Position numbers and translations under genes: made by a program. The notes below the pieces were generated by a model that was given only the letters and a program-made list of their open reading frames with translations, ran no database searches and was not told the DNA's origin. A stretch of DNA of 64,000 nt from Myxococcales bacterium (GTDB lineage: Bacteria > Myxococcota_A > Polyangia > Polyangiales > Houyiibacteriaceae), in contig JAOTYL010000013.1 of assembly GCA_029861865.1 (NCBI GenBank), positions 69,995 to 133,994 on the forward strand, read 5' to 3'. Shown piece after piece: positions 6,662 to 18,382 of this stretch (within the stretch, counting starts at the first letter, position 1; every line of letters begins with the position of its first letter).

Positions 6662-9094
6662 TCACTTTGCGGGGCACTGGCGCACGACGTTGCGGACGCG
6701 GGAGGCAAACCGACCGGCACGATTCGTCTTGAGGTAGCGTTTTGCCATCTCGCAGCCGTCTTCGGTGGGCCCGAGCAAGACGGCGAGCCTGCCTACAGCA
6801 ACCGGCATCGGCACCGGCGAGCCGGCGGCAAGTCGGAGCGGTCCCTCCGGGGAACGCTCGCGGTCCTCTTCGATGTCGGCCTGCAAGAGGAACACGTCGG
6901 CGTCGTTCGGTAGTAGCTCCGATGCGCGCTTGGCATAGCGAACGGCACCCCCGCGCTTTTCGTCGGCGAGGGCGAGCCGCGCTTTCACCACGAGCTCCCA
7001 GACCTGCACCAGGGTGCTCGGCGGCGGTGGTGGCTCGGTTGCATCCTCGGGCACTTCGCCGGCGCGCTCGAGCGTTTTCTCGGCGCCCAAGATTCGTCGG
7101 CCATAGATCTGCGCAAGGGCGAGCCCGGTTTCGGCGGTGCGGGGGTCGGCCCCGAGGCGTTTGGCCTGTTGATAGTAGCTCCCCGCCTTCGAGTACTCCT
7201 CAGCCTGAAGATAGACGCGAGCAGCGGCGAGTCGGAGCCCGCTGTTGCGGCTGTGACGGTTCACCGCGTTTCGCATCGTGGTGAGCCCGCTTTGCCCCGC
7301 CCCGGTGCGCACGAGATATCGGATTCGCTGCTCGTCTGCCCGGAGGTCACGCACCTTGGCGTTGTCCATCTGCTGTATGAGCTCTGCAGCGCGCGCAAAG
7401 TCTCCGGTGTCGATCAAGAGCGCCAAGAAGCCAGAGAGCGCCCGTGGCTGTTCGGAGTCGAGCTCGAGAGCCTTTTCGTAGCTCGCCTTGGCCGCGCTCG
7501 TGTCGCCTACCGCCCGCGCCGCATCACCACGAAGCGCATGAAGGCTTGCGTCGTTCGGGCTTAGCTCGATTGCCCGGTCGAGCTCGGTGACGGCTTTCGA
7601 AGGCTCTCTCTTGGCCAGCAACACCCGAGCACGGCTTCCATGCGCCCAACCCTCGTCACCGAACGGACCGAGCGCAGCGGTGGTGACCGCGTCAGCTTCC
7701 GCGAGCTGGTTCGATGCGATGTAGGCCTCCGTGGCGGTATCGACCAACGTCAAATGATGCGGGTGCTCGGCCAACGCTTCTTTGAGAACAGCGATTGCTT
7801 GTTCGCTATCGCCGTCTTCGATCAACATGCGGGCAAGTGCATCAGACGCGGCGACACCCCATGCTGGATCCTGTGCGGCCTGGCGGTACAGCGCTGCGGC
7901 GCGGTCGCGTTCACTGGCCCTAGGAGAGCTCTTCCAAAGCTCGGCGATCGTGAGCGCCCGAAACGCCGAATCCGCTTCTTTTTTGGGGCCCAACCCCGCA
8001 CCCGACAAAGTGGCGAGCCCCGCTTTGAGGTCACCGGTTTGGGCATACCACCACGCGATCACGTGTGCGCGACTCGAAAGGTCAGCCGATGGGCCACTCG
8101 ACAGCCTTTGCAATAGTTGTTTGGCTTCGCTTGCGCGTCCGAGCGCCAACAAGAGTTGTGCCGTGCCGACCGTCAAGGGCTCGTCGACTTGCACCTCTGG
8201 CTCAGCCGCAGCGCGGGCGTGCGCGTAAGCCGCACCGATCGCGCCTCGTCGATAGGCGAGCACGCCTTCGATCAATTCTGCCCATGCCTTTTGAACGATG
8301 GTGGCATTCGAATCCTCGCGCACGCGCTTGGTGAGCGAGAGTGCGTCTTCCGCGTTTCCTTGCTCCAGACCGACGATGCGGGCGCGTGCGACCCATGTCG
8401 CAGGGGTTTGGTCATCGGCCTCGCCGAGCACTGCTAGCGCCGCGTCAGGCCCTTCGGTTTGGGCGGTGACGAGCGCAAGGAGCGCCGCTGGCTCGGGTGC
8501 TCCGGGTCGCATCTCGACCGCGCTTTGCGCATCTTTGAGGGCCTGGGCCGACTGGCCGCGAGCCATTGCGATCATCGCACGCCCGCGCAAGAAGGCAGCT
8601 GCCTGGTCATCGTATTTGGCCGGCCGTTCTGCCTCGGCGTGAGCTCCACGCGCATCACCCCGCGCAAGAAGTGTGTAGACGCGCGCGATACGCGCATCGG
8701 GGTCATTGCCCATATCCCCTGCGGCGAGGAGCGCTTCGGCCTCTTGGAGTCGTTCTTGGTCACCTCCAAGCGCTGCCGTGGCGAGCAACCGCGCGCGCAC
8801 GGCTCCATTTGGGTCCTCGCGAAGCAGGATGAGGGCGTTGTCGATCGTGGCCGGGCTACTGTCGTCGATCACGTCGTCGAGCGCAGCGGCCAAACGGTTC
8901 TCGTGGATCCAACCGAGCACCAAATGCCCGATGTAGAAGAAAATGACTGCCGCGACTCCGGCCAAGGCGAGCCGTTTGATACGACGCTTGAGCGCCTCCT
9001 CGGGCGGCAGAACGATCTTCTCTACCGGAGAGATCGATGTCGTCGCCTCCTCGACCTTGAACAGATCAGATGGGTCCCTCCGCTTTTCGGCCAC
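6662..9094 (-). CDS. Membrane-anchored TPR-repeat protein
   Basis: A hydrophilic N-terminus is followed by one membrane segment (around AGVAAVIFFYIGHLVLGWI) and about 700 residues of Ala/Leu/Glu-rich helical repeats with repeated TPR signatures such as ALLALVTAQTEGPDAALAVL and LHALRGDAARAVGDTSAAKA. It is likely a scaffold for protein-protein contacts. I place the start at GTG 9094 (VAEKRRDPSD) because GGGGAGG lies at the right distance; the longer frame from GTG 9133 lacks a clear ribosome site. The C-terminus ends with RNVVRQCPAK. No enzymatic motif was found. Myxococcota carry many such proteins, so a specific role cannot be given. Confidence 0.8.
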   Translation of the reverse strand: MAEKRRDPSDLFKVEEATTSISPVEKIVLPPEEALKRRIKRLALAGVAAVIFFYIGHLVLGWIHENRLAAALDDVIDDSSPATIDNALILLREDPNGAVRARLLATAALGGDQERLQEAEALLAAGDMGNDPDARIARVYTLLARGDARGAHAEAERPAKYDDQAAAFLRGRAMIAMARGQSAQALKDAQSAVEMRPGAPEPAALLALVTAQTEGPDAALAVLGEADDQTPATWVARARIVGLEQGNAEDALSLTKRVREDSNATIVQKAWAELIEGVLAYRRGAIGAAYAHARAAAEPEVQVDEPLTVGTAQLLLALGRASEAKQLLQRLSSGPSADLSSRAHVIAWWYAQTGDLKAGLATLSGAGLGPKKEADSAFRALTIAELWKSSPRASERDRAAALYRQAAQDPAWGVAASDALARMLIEDGDSEQAIAVLKEALAEHPHHLTLVDTATEAYIASNQLAEADAVTTAALGPFGDEGWAHGSRARVLLAKREPSKAVTELDRAIELSPNDASLHALRGDAARAVGDTSAAKASYEKALELDSEQPRALSGFLALLIDTGDFARAAELIQQMDNAKVRDLRADEQRIRYLVRTGAGQSGLTTMRNAVNRHSRNSGLRLAAARVYLQAEEYSKAGSYYQQAKRLGADPRTAETGLALAQIYGRRILGAEKTLERAGEVPEDATEPPPPPSTLVQVWELVVKARLALADEKRGGAVRYAKRASELLPNDADVFLLQADIEEDRERSPEGPLRLAAGSPVPMPVAVGRLAVLLGPTEDGCEMAKRYLKTNRAGRFASRVRNVVRQCPAK

Positions 9095-9165
9095 CCTGCT
9101 TCCCTCCCCGACGACAAGCGCCCTTGGTCGCACATTGTCGCGTCAAGAGGGTGGTGCTGGCAAGT

Positions 9166-9960
9166 CTAGAGCAGGTACGGAATCAGCGCGCGCCTGTCTT
9201 TCGGGTAGTCGCTGAAGTGCTCGAGGTACCAGCGGTGGTTGGAAAACGCCCGAGGGACGAGGTTCGCAGCGGTGAAGAAGACGAATACGGCGGCTGGGAC
9301 TGTCCAGGCGGCCAGCGCGAATCCGGTCCATTCGATCAGCTCGCCAAAGTAGTTGGGGCTCGAAACCCAGCGATAGAAGCCCCCGTGAGGGATCTTGTAG
9401 CCGCTCTCCCCGGGTTTCCGGAGGTTTCGCAGGATCGCGTCCGATTGGTGGTTGATCGCGTACCCGGCCGCGAAGACGAGCGCGCCAACGAGGAATCGAG
9501 GATCGGCGAGCCAGGCCGTGCTGAGCAAATGTGGCGAGAGCTCGGTGATCGCGAAGGCGTTCGTCGATCCGTTGGCGATGTTGAACGTGATCGCGAGCCC
9601 ACCAGTCAGGATGGGCTTACGCTTGTGTCCCCCGCGCATCCGGAATGGATAGATGAACGACCGATAGAGGTAGTGGACCATGTACATCCCGAGCAAAATC
9701 AGCGGGACCGGCTTGAACGCATTGTCGGACATGAAGTACACGATCGCGAACGAGAGCGGGGACGGGGCTTCCATCACGACCCACAACACCGTCGCGTTCA
9801 TCGTGGGACCCCACCCGCCGCGGAGGTGTCGCCCGTAGGGCGCGGAGATAAACGACAAGACCAAGAAAGCGATGATCCCCATCACGACGACGCCGAGGAC
9901 GGTCCATGTGTAGAGCGGGTGAGCGGCTAGCGAGTCGTTGAAGGCTTCGATGAAGGGCAT
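9166..9960 (-). CDS. Steroid 5-alpha-reductase (SRD5A-like) family membrane protein
   Basis: The 264-residue, multi-pass protein matches the eukaryotic 3-oxo-5-alpha-steroid 4-dehydrogenase family along its whole length: SAPYGRHLRGGWGP near residue 40, VMEAPSPLSF, LYRSFIYPFRMRGG, then the NADPH-binding C-terminal block NLRKPGESGYKIPHGG, SSPNYFGELIEWTGFA, SNHRWYLEHFSDYPK and the terminal RRALIPYLL. Family members reduce the delta-4 double bond of 3-oxo steroids, or the double bond of enoyl or polyprenol substrates. Length and motifs argue for a complete enzyme rather than the shorter DUF1295 relatives. No other sterol gene is visible nearby, so the in vivo substrate is open. Confidence 0.85.
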   Translation of the reverse strand: MPFIEAFNDSLAAHPLYTWTVLGVVVMGIIAFLVLSFISAPYGRHLRGGWGPTMNATVLWVVMEAPSPLSFAIVYFMSDNAFKPVPLILLGMYMVHYLYRSFIYPFRMRGGHKRKPILTGGLAITFNIANGSTNAFAITELSPHLLSTAWLADPRFLVGALVFAAGYAINHQSDAILRNLRKPGESGYKIPHGGFYRWVSSPNYFGELIEWTGFALAAWTVPAAVFVFFTAANLVPRAFSNHRWYLEHFSDYPKDRRALIPYLL

Positions 9961-10000
9961 GGCTCTCGCGGCGCATCTCGGTTTGGCCTAGACTCGCGCC

Positions 10001-10552
10001 GTGGCCCCTAATTGGTTCATCGCGTTTCCGATGCAAGTCGAGGGTTTGCGCCTCGTGCCAGAGCCGCCACCGCGGGTTCGCGTGTTTGGGAGCGCCGATC
10101 GGCATTGCACCTTGGGCTTTCTCGGTTCGGTCACCGAGGCCGACGCGCGGCGCGCTTGGAGCCGGGTTCCAGATCTCGTGAACTCCGAGGCGGTGACCGG
10201 CTCGTTCGTCGAGGTGAAGCCGCTCGGCAATCCTCGTAAACCATCGGCGCTGTCGGCGATGGTCGGCGATGGGCGCGAGTCGCTGTCCGCGATCATCGAA
10301 CACGCGCGCGGGCCGCTCTTGGAAGCCGCGGGTGCTCCTCCAGACGAGCGCCCGCCGTTGCCGCACATGACCCTGGCGCGGATTCAACGACGGGCATCGG
10401 CGGGGGAACGCAGGGCGGCACTTCGGTGGGCCGAGTCACTAAAGCTCGCAGATACCTCGTTCGTCGCATCGTCGGTCGCCCTCTACACATGGGCCGACGA
10501 TCGGAGGGAGCGGTTGTTTCAGATCGTCGAGCAGCGCGGTCTTGGTGCTTGA
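10001..10552 (+). CDS. thpR: RNA 2',3'-cyclic phosphodiesterase (2'-5' RNA ligase family)
   Basis: The 183-residue product has the two HxT motifs of the 2H phosphoesterase superfamily: DRHCTLGFLG in the N-terminal half and PHMTLARIQ in the C-terminal half. The spacing and the opening NWFIAFPM fit the ThpR/LigT branch, which hydrolyses 2',3'-cyclic phosphates on RNA and can ligate tRNA halves in vitro. It starts with GTG at 10001, since no ATG gives both motifs with a normal N-terminus. It stands alone between the divergent 5-alpha-reductase gene and the BON protein gene. Confidence 0.85.
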   Translation: MAPNWFIAFPMQVEGLRLVPEPPPRVRVFGSADRHCTLGFLGSVTEADARRAWSRVPDLVNSEAVTGSFVEVKPLGNPRKPSALSAMVGDGRESLSAIIEHARGPLLEAAGAPPDERPPLPHMTLARIQRRASAGERRAALRWAESLKLADTSFVASSVALYTWADDRRERLFQIVEQRGLGA

Positions 10553-10691
10553 CGGCCTTGCAACGGCCACCCGATCGGGCGAGGCCACCCTCGGATTTGT
10601 GTGGTGCCTCTCGCTAGGCGGGGTCTGCGCTTGTCGGAACGTGGCTTTTTCGGAGCAAATCGGTTTCAATGCCGCCTAGGCAACACGAACC

Positions 10692-11018
10692 ATGTGGAAG
10701 AAGGGAGTCTTTGGCGCAGTTTTCGCGGCCTTCCTCGGCTACGTCGCATGGGTCGCGTATCTCAGCCCGGCCCGTCACCAGATCGAATGGGACGTGGCCA
10801 CCCGGGTGACGAGCGTCCTCGAGCGGACTGGGTTCGATGACATCATGCCAGTAGTCGAAGGGCGGGACGTCGAACTCGAAGGCCGGGTAGCGTCGAGGTC
10901 CGAAGCCGAGCGAGCCGAGCGCATCGTGCGCAATTTGCGGGGGGTTCGAGTAGTGCGTTCGCAGCTCGTCGTCGCCAAAGAGCGCGGCTCCGGGCGAAAA
11001 GGGGGAGGGGATACGTGA
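10692..11018 (+). CDS. Small membrane-anchored BON-like domain protein
   Basis: The 108-residue product starts with a membrane segment (FGAVFAAFLGYVAWVAYL) and continues with a single BON-like fold: a helix (WDVATRVTSVLERTG), a strand with DVELEGRVASRSEAERAE, and IVRNLRGVRVVRSQLVV. BON domains bind phospholipid surfaces. The last codons overlap the next gene (GTGA), so the two are translationally coupled. The pair may form an envelope complex. Confidence 0.65.
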   Translation: MWKKGVFGAVFAAFLGYVAWVAYLSPARHQIEWDVATRVTSVLERTGFDDIMPVVEGRDVELEGRVASRSEAERAERIVRNLRGVRVVRSQLVVAKERGSGRKGGGDT

Positions 11019-11824
11019 CCTATCTGGTGTTACAGATGATCGGCGCCCTGTTCGTGTCGGCTGCATTTGGAGCCGTCATGCTGTGGTTGGGCCAGGTGCT
11101 TTGGGGGCGGTTCGGGGCGCCCGTTCACGCCAAGACGCTCGAATACGAGCTCGACGAAGCGCGCACCGACATGGCTTCCCAAAACGAACGCATCGAGGCC
11201 CTTCATAGGCAGCTCAACAAAGCCAACGAACAGATCGACTCACTGCAACGGTCGAAACGACAGCTCACGGCCACGCTCGATGCGCGTAATGAGGCCATGC
11301 ACCACGTGCAAACGCGGCTGTCGGAGGCCCCCGAGGCTCCGCGCCCGACATCACGGGAGTCTGCAGAGGACCTTCGTCGCGAGCTTCGGTTGGCGGTCGA
11401 AGAGCGGGACGAGGCCCAGGCATCGCTTCGCCAAGCGGAGGCAAGACAAGAACGCCTCCGAGCCGAGCTCGAGGTGCTTCACGGGATTCACGAGCGCATG
11501 CTCGACGACATGGAGCGGCTCAAAGGGCGCATTCGGGAAGCCGAGCTAGAGGTCAAGACCACCGGCAAGTCGCGACCGCCGGCCTGGGTCATGGTACAAC
11601 CGTACGGGCCGCGTGACGATCTGCAGCGCCTCGAAGGCGTCGATCCCAGCGTCGAGCGCTCGCTCAACCGTCTAGGCATCTATCATTACCATCAGATCGC
11701 GCGCTTCGAGACTTCCGACGTCGAATGGCTGGTCGAGCACGTCGAGGGGGTCCCCGCGCACATGATCCGCGATAGTTGGATCGTGGACGCGTCGCGGCTT
11801 TCGGGCGCGCGGCCAGACCACTAG
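11015..11824 (+). CDS. Membrane protein with coiled coil and C-terminal helix-hairpin-helix domain
   Basis: The 269-residue protein has one N-terminal membrane segment (VLQMIGALFVSAAFGAVMLWLG), a charged coiled coil of about 130 residues with several RxEL heptads, then a C-terminal domain containing DDLQRLEGVDPSVERSLNRL followed by GIYHYHQIARFETSDVEWL. This last part resembles the helix-hairpin-helix fold placed in COG3743 (a predicted 5' DNA nuclease-like or DNA-binding module). It starts with GTG 11015, overlapping the BON gene by 4 bp. A membrane-tethered HhH protein could anchor DNA or a nucleoprotein; that is inference only. Confidence 0.7.
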   Translation: MTYLVLQMIGALFVSAAFGAVMLWLGQVLWGRFGAPVHAKTLEYELDEARTDMASQNERIEALHRQLNKANEQIDSLQRSKRQLTATLDARNEAMHHVQTRLSEAPEAPRPTSRESAEDLRRELRLAVEERDEAQASLRQAEARQERLRAELEVLHGIHERMLDDMERLKGRIREAELEVKTTGKSRPPAWVMVQPYGPRDDLQRLEGVDPSVERSLNRLGIYHYHQIARFETSDVEWLVEHVEGVPAHMIRDSWIVDASRLSGARPDH

Positions 11825-14395
11825 TCAGGACGCCGCGTCGAGTGCCCGGTCCGCAAGCCTGGTCAGTGCGTCGCGCGCACCCTCGAGCTCGCCCTCCAGC
11901 TCTGCGAGAAGCGCCTCTGCGTCCTCGATGGTGTCGAGCTGCTCGAGCTTTCGGCATGTCAACCCAAACCGACGCGCGCCGAGTTGCTGGCTGCTGCCGC
12001 CGACCATGTGAGCCGCAGCCCGGAGGGCTTGAAGATCGCCATCGAGGATCGCCGTCTCCATGCGAGCGATGCTGTCCTCTGCGGTTTGAAAGAAGGAGTC
12101 GATGACATCACACAAGAACCCAGGCTCGTCTCGTTCGAGATCCAAGAGCTGGGCGGTGATGCCCGTGTCGAGCACGTGGGGTGGGAATTGCGAAATCTTC
12201 TCCTCGTAGACACCGGTCCACCGTGCGAGCGCCATTTGCAGTTGCCTCTGGGTGAACGGCTTCGAGAGATAGTCGTCCATTCCAGCGGCGAATGCTGTCC
12301 TGCGGTCGCCCGTCATGGCGTGGGCGGTCAACGCGATGATGGGGACGCGACGCTGTCCAGATTCCGCCTCGCGCCCACGTAGTGCTCTCGCTGCCTGATA
12401 GCCATCGATCTTTGGCATCTGGCAGTCCATCAGGACCGCCGCGTAAGGGTGGGTTTGGTGAAGGGTCTCGAGCGCAGCCTCGCCGTCGGTCACCGTGTCT
12501 ACCTCGTAGCCGAGGGCCTCGAGGTGTGCCTGCGCGACCTTGCAGTTGATAGCATTGTCTTCGGCGACGAGGATGCGGATGCCGTTCGACCGCAAGCTCT
12601 TGGTGACGATCGGCGCTGGAAGAGAGGGGCGCTCGGGGACACTAGAGAGCAAGCTTGGACGCTGCCTGCCCTCGAGCGTCCTCAGGAACGCCGCGATGAT
12701 CTTGGCACGGCGCAGGGGCTTTTGGACGTGGACATCGATGCCAGCCTCGATCATGTCGTTGATCTCGTGGCGTCCCGAGCAAACGGCGATGACCGAGCTT
12801 CCGACCCTGGCCGCAGCGCTTGCGATGTCTTGGGCTCTCATTCGCCAATCTTTGCCGAGGCTCCGCACGTCAATCAGCGTGACGTCGGGATACGGCGCGG
12901 CGCGGAGTGTTCGCCTTGCACCGTCGAAGGTTGTCGTGGTCCAAACCGTCATGCCCCAAGCTCGGAGCTGGGCGTTCAGGGTCTCGCTCGTCCGGTGATT
13001 GCTCTCGAGAAGAAGCACTCGCATCCCGGAAAGGCCTTCGGTCACCGCTTTGAGCTGATCGCTGAGCTGTTCCTCGAGCTCGAACCGTGCGGAAAAGAAA
13101 AAGCTGCTTCCCTCGCCGACCCCGCTTTGCAGCTCGAGACTTCCGCCCATGAGCTCGACGAGTTGGGTGCAGATCGGAAGCCCGAGGCCCGTGCCGCCGT
13201 AGTTGCGCGTGGTCGACGCATCCGCCTGCGAGAATGGCCGAAAGATGCTCTTGGCCTGTTCCTCCGAAACGCCGACACCGGTATCCGATACGCGAAGCTC
13301 GAGCTCGGCGTGATTTTCGTCGCGACTGAGGACGCGGATACTCATGCGCACCTCGCCTTCGTTCGTGAACTTCAACGCGTTGTTCAAGAGATTCGACAAG
13401 ACTTGCCGCAATCGCAGGGGGTCACCGCACACTTCAGATGGCACGTCCGGGTCGATTTCAGTCACGAGCTCGATCCCCTTCGCAGCGGCGGCCGACGCGT
13501 AGTTCACGGCGATCTCCTGCATCATGGAGCCCAGGTCGAAAGGCACGGACTCGAGCCGCATCTCTCCGGCCTCGATCTTGGACAGGTCTAGGAGGTCGTT
13601 GACGATCGCGAGAAGCGACCGGCCGGATTTGTGAACCTCTCGCAGATATTCGCTTTCCGGCTCAGGGAGCTCGGAAGGGTCGATCAGTTGAAGTAGTCCG
13701 AGAATGCCGTTGAGCGGGGTTCGCACCTCGTGGCTGACGTTGGCGAGGAACTGACCCTTGGCTTGGGCAGACGCCAGCGCGGCGTCGCGGGCTCGAACGA
13801 GCGTCTCGGCCTGTTCGGTGGCGAGCAGTCTCATGGCTTTGGCCTCCTCCGTTTCTTGCAGAAGGCTCAACATGAGTCGGCGGCGGGACCACAAGACGAG
13901 ACCACCCACGACGGCCGCTGCCCAAAGGTGAAAAGCCGCCAAGACGAACTCGCGCATAGGGACGCCGTACGCAATGGGAGGCCAGCCGATGAAGACGACG
14001 GCGACCATGACCAGGTACATCGAGAAGCGATAGAGGAGCGCCCCAGCTGCGACGATCGAAATGACGAGCGTCGTGGTGTTGGACATTTCGCCGGTCACCG
14101 CAAACATCGAGAGGCCCATCCCCGCCGCGATGGTGATGGTGAAAAGCGTAATCGGTGTGTCGAAACGCGGGTCGTCCGTGCGGATGATCGCCCACACCAA
14201 GCATATGAGGGCCGAGGCGAGGGAGCAGATCAAGATATGGGGCTCTGCCGGAATGAAGGGTGGGGCGATCAAGAACATCGCCGTGGCGGCGGCATAAATG
14301 AACGCCAGCACCGGGAGCATGTGGGACAGGGCTTGGAGCGAACGCAGTCGTGTCTGCTCCTCGAGCTCGCGCCGACGTCGGGCTTCCTCCTCCAT
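11825..14395 (-). CDS. Hybrid sensor histidine kinase with two receiver domains and an HPt domain
   Basis: From ATG 14395 the product is 856 residues: a helical head, about six membrane segments (residues 25-175), a short coiled coil, HisKA with QFLANVSHEVRTPLNGI (His222), HATPase with LSNLLNNALKF and TRNYGGTGLGL, a first receiver that appears degenerate (LLLESNHR in place of the acidic pocket), a second canonical receiver (VAEDN; Asp657 in MDCQMP), and a C-terminal HPt domain (His796 in AAHMVGGSS). This is the ArcB/BarA-type phosphorelay layout. No signal-binding domain is present beyond the membrane part. A TTG two codons upstream is less likely. No cognate regulator is adjacent. Confidence 0.9.
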   Translation of the reverse strand: MEEEARRRRELEEQTRLRSLQALSHMLPVLAFIYAAATAMFLIAPPFIPAEPHILICSLASALICLVWAIIRTDDPRFDTPITLFTITIAAGMGLSMFAVTGEMSNTTTLVISIVAAGALLYRFSMYLVMVAVVFIGWPPIAYGVPMREFVLAAFHLWAAAVVGGLVLWSRRRLMLSLLQETEEAKAMRLLATEQAETLVRARDAALASAQAKGQFLANVSHEVRTPLNGILGLLQLIDPSELPEPESEYLREVHKSGRSLLAIVNDLLDLSKIEAGEMRLESVPFDLGSMMQEIAVNYASAAAAKGIELVTEIDPDVPSEVCGDPLRLRQVLSNLLNNALKFTNEGEVRMSIRVLSRDENHAELELRVSDTGVGVSEEQAKSIFRPFSQADASTTRNYGGTGLGLPICTQLVELMGGSLELQSGVGEGSSFFFSARFELEEQLSDQLKAVTEGLSGMRVLLLESNHRTSETLNAQLRAWGMTVWTTTTFDGARRTLRAAPYPDVTLIDVRSLGKDWRMRAQDIASAAARVGSSVIAVCSGRHEINDMIEAGIDVHVQKPLRRAKIIAAFLRTLEGRQRPSLLSSVPERPSLPAPIVTKSLRSNGIRILVAEDNAINCKVAQAHLEALGYEVDTVTDGEAALETLHQTHPYAAVLMDCQMPKIDGYQAARALRGREAESGQRRVPIIALTAHAMTGDRRTAFAAGMDDYLSKPFTQRQLQMALARWTGVYEEKISQFPPHVLDTGITAQLLDLERDEPGFLCDVIDSFFQTAEDSIARMETAILDGDLQALRAAAHMVGGSSQQLGARRFGLTCRKLEQLDTIEDAEALLAELEGELEGARDALTRLADRALDAAS

Positions 14396-14419
14396 CCCCA
14401 ACTAAACAAAGTGCCTTAG

Positions 14420-17712
<3,293 letters not shown>

Positions 17713-17852
17713 GGCGACAGGCTGTACGGCCCTAACTGCACGAGATCTAGTCGCAATCGGGTAGGAACCCCGGCGTCTGAGACATGCACCTGCGCACGGG
17801 CACGCAAAACCCTTTGAATCTCGGGTGATTACGGGTATGGAGCCTTTCCGCC

Positions 17853-18380
17853 ATGAAGTCGCTCGTCGTGACAGTGATCGGAAAGGACCGGCCTGGCTTG
17901 GTCGAGTCGGTCTCGGCCGCGGTGGAGGCGCATGGGGGGAGCTGGGTCGAGAGTCGGATGTCTCGCCTAGCGGGGCAGTTTGCGGGGATCCTGCGCGTAA
18001 GCGTGCCCGCGGCCAACGTCGATGCGCTCACCGCGGCGCTCGAGGCTCTTCGTTCCGGCGGGCTGCGGGTCGTGATCGAACGCGGGTTCGAAGGGCCGCC
18101 CGAAGAAGGCCATGTGATTCTCCTCGACGTAATCGGAAGCGACCGACCCGGGATCGTTCACAAGATTTCCGAAGCGCTGGCCTCGCGTGGCGTCAATGTC
18201 GATGAGCTCGATACCGAGTGCGATGGCGCGCCCTGGTCCGGCGATGCTTTGTTCAAAGCCCAAGCCCGTTTGCGTGCGCCCAAGTCACTAGACGTCGAGC
18301 AGCTTCGCGAAAGCCTCGAGGCGATTGCCGCCGACCTGATGGTCGACATCACCATCGGCGAGCCCGAGTCGGGATCCTGA
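17853..18380 (+). CDS. Double ACT-domain protein, GcvR-like
   Basis: Two ACT domains fill the 175-residue protein: SLVVTVIGKDRPGLVESVSA and, after about 90 residues, VILLDVIGSDRPGIVHKISE. The paired DRPG turn motifs are typical of the glycine-cleavage regulator GcvR and related small amino-acid sensors. It lacks any DNA-binding or enzymatic domain, so action through protein partners is likely. It ends 2 bp before the fused hydrolase-synthetase gene and probably shares its transcript. Confidence 0.75.
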   Translation: MKSLVVTVIGKDRPGLVESVSAAVEAHGGSWVESRMSRLAGQFAGILRVSVPAANVDALTAALEALRSGGLRVVIERGFEGPPEEGHVILLDVIGSDRPGIVHKISEALASRGVNVDELDTECDGAPWSGDALFKAQARLRAPKSLDVEQLRESLEAIAADLMVDITIGEPESGS

Positions 18381-18382
18381 CG

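Noticed and set aside
11776-13591. Long plus-strand frames opposite the hybrid kinase (for example 380 codons from 12449)
   Set aside because: Mirror frames of a GC-rich gene; no motifs, whereas the minus strand shows a complete kinase.
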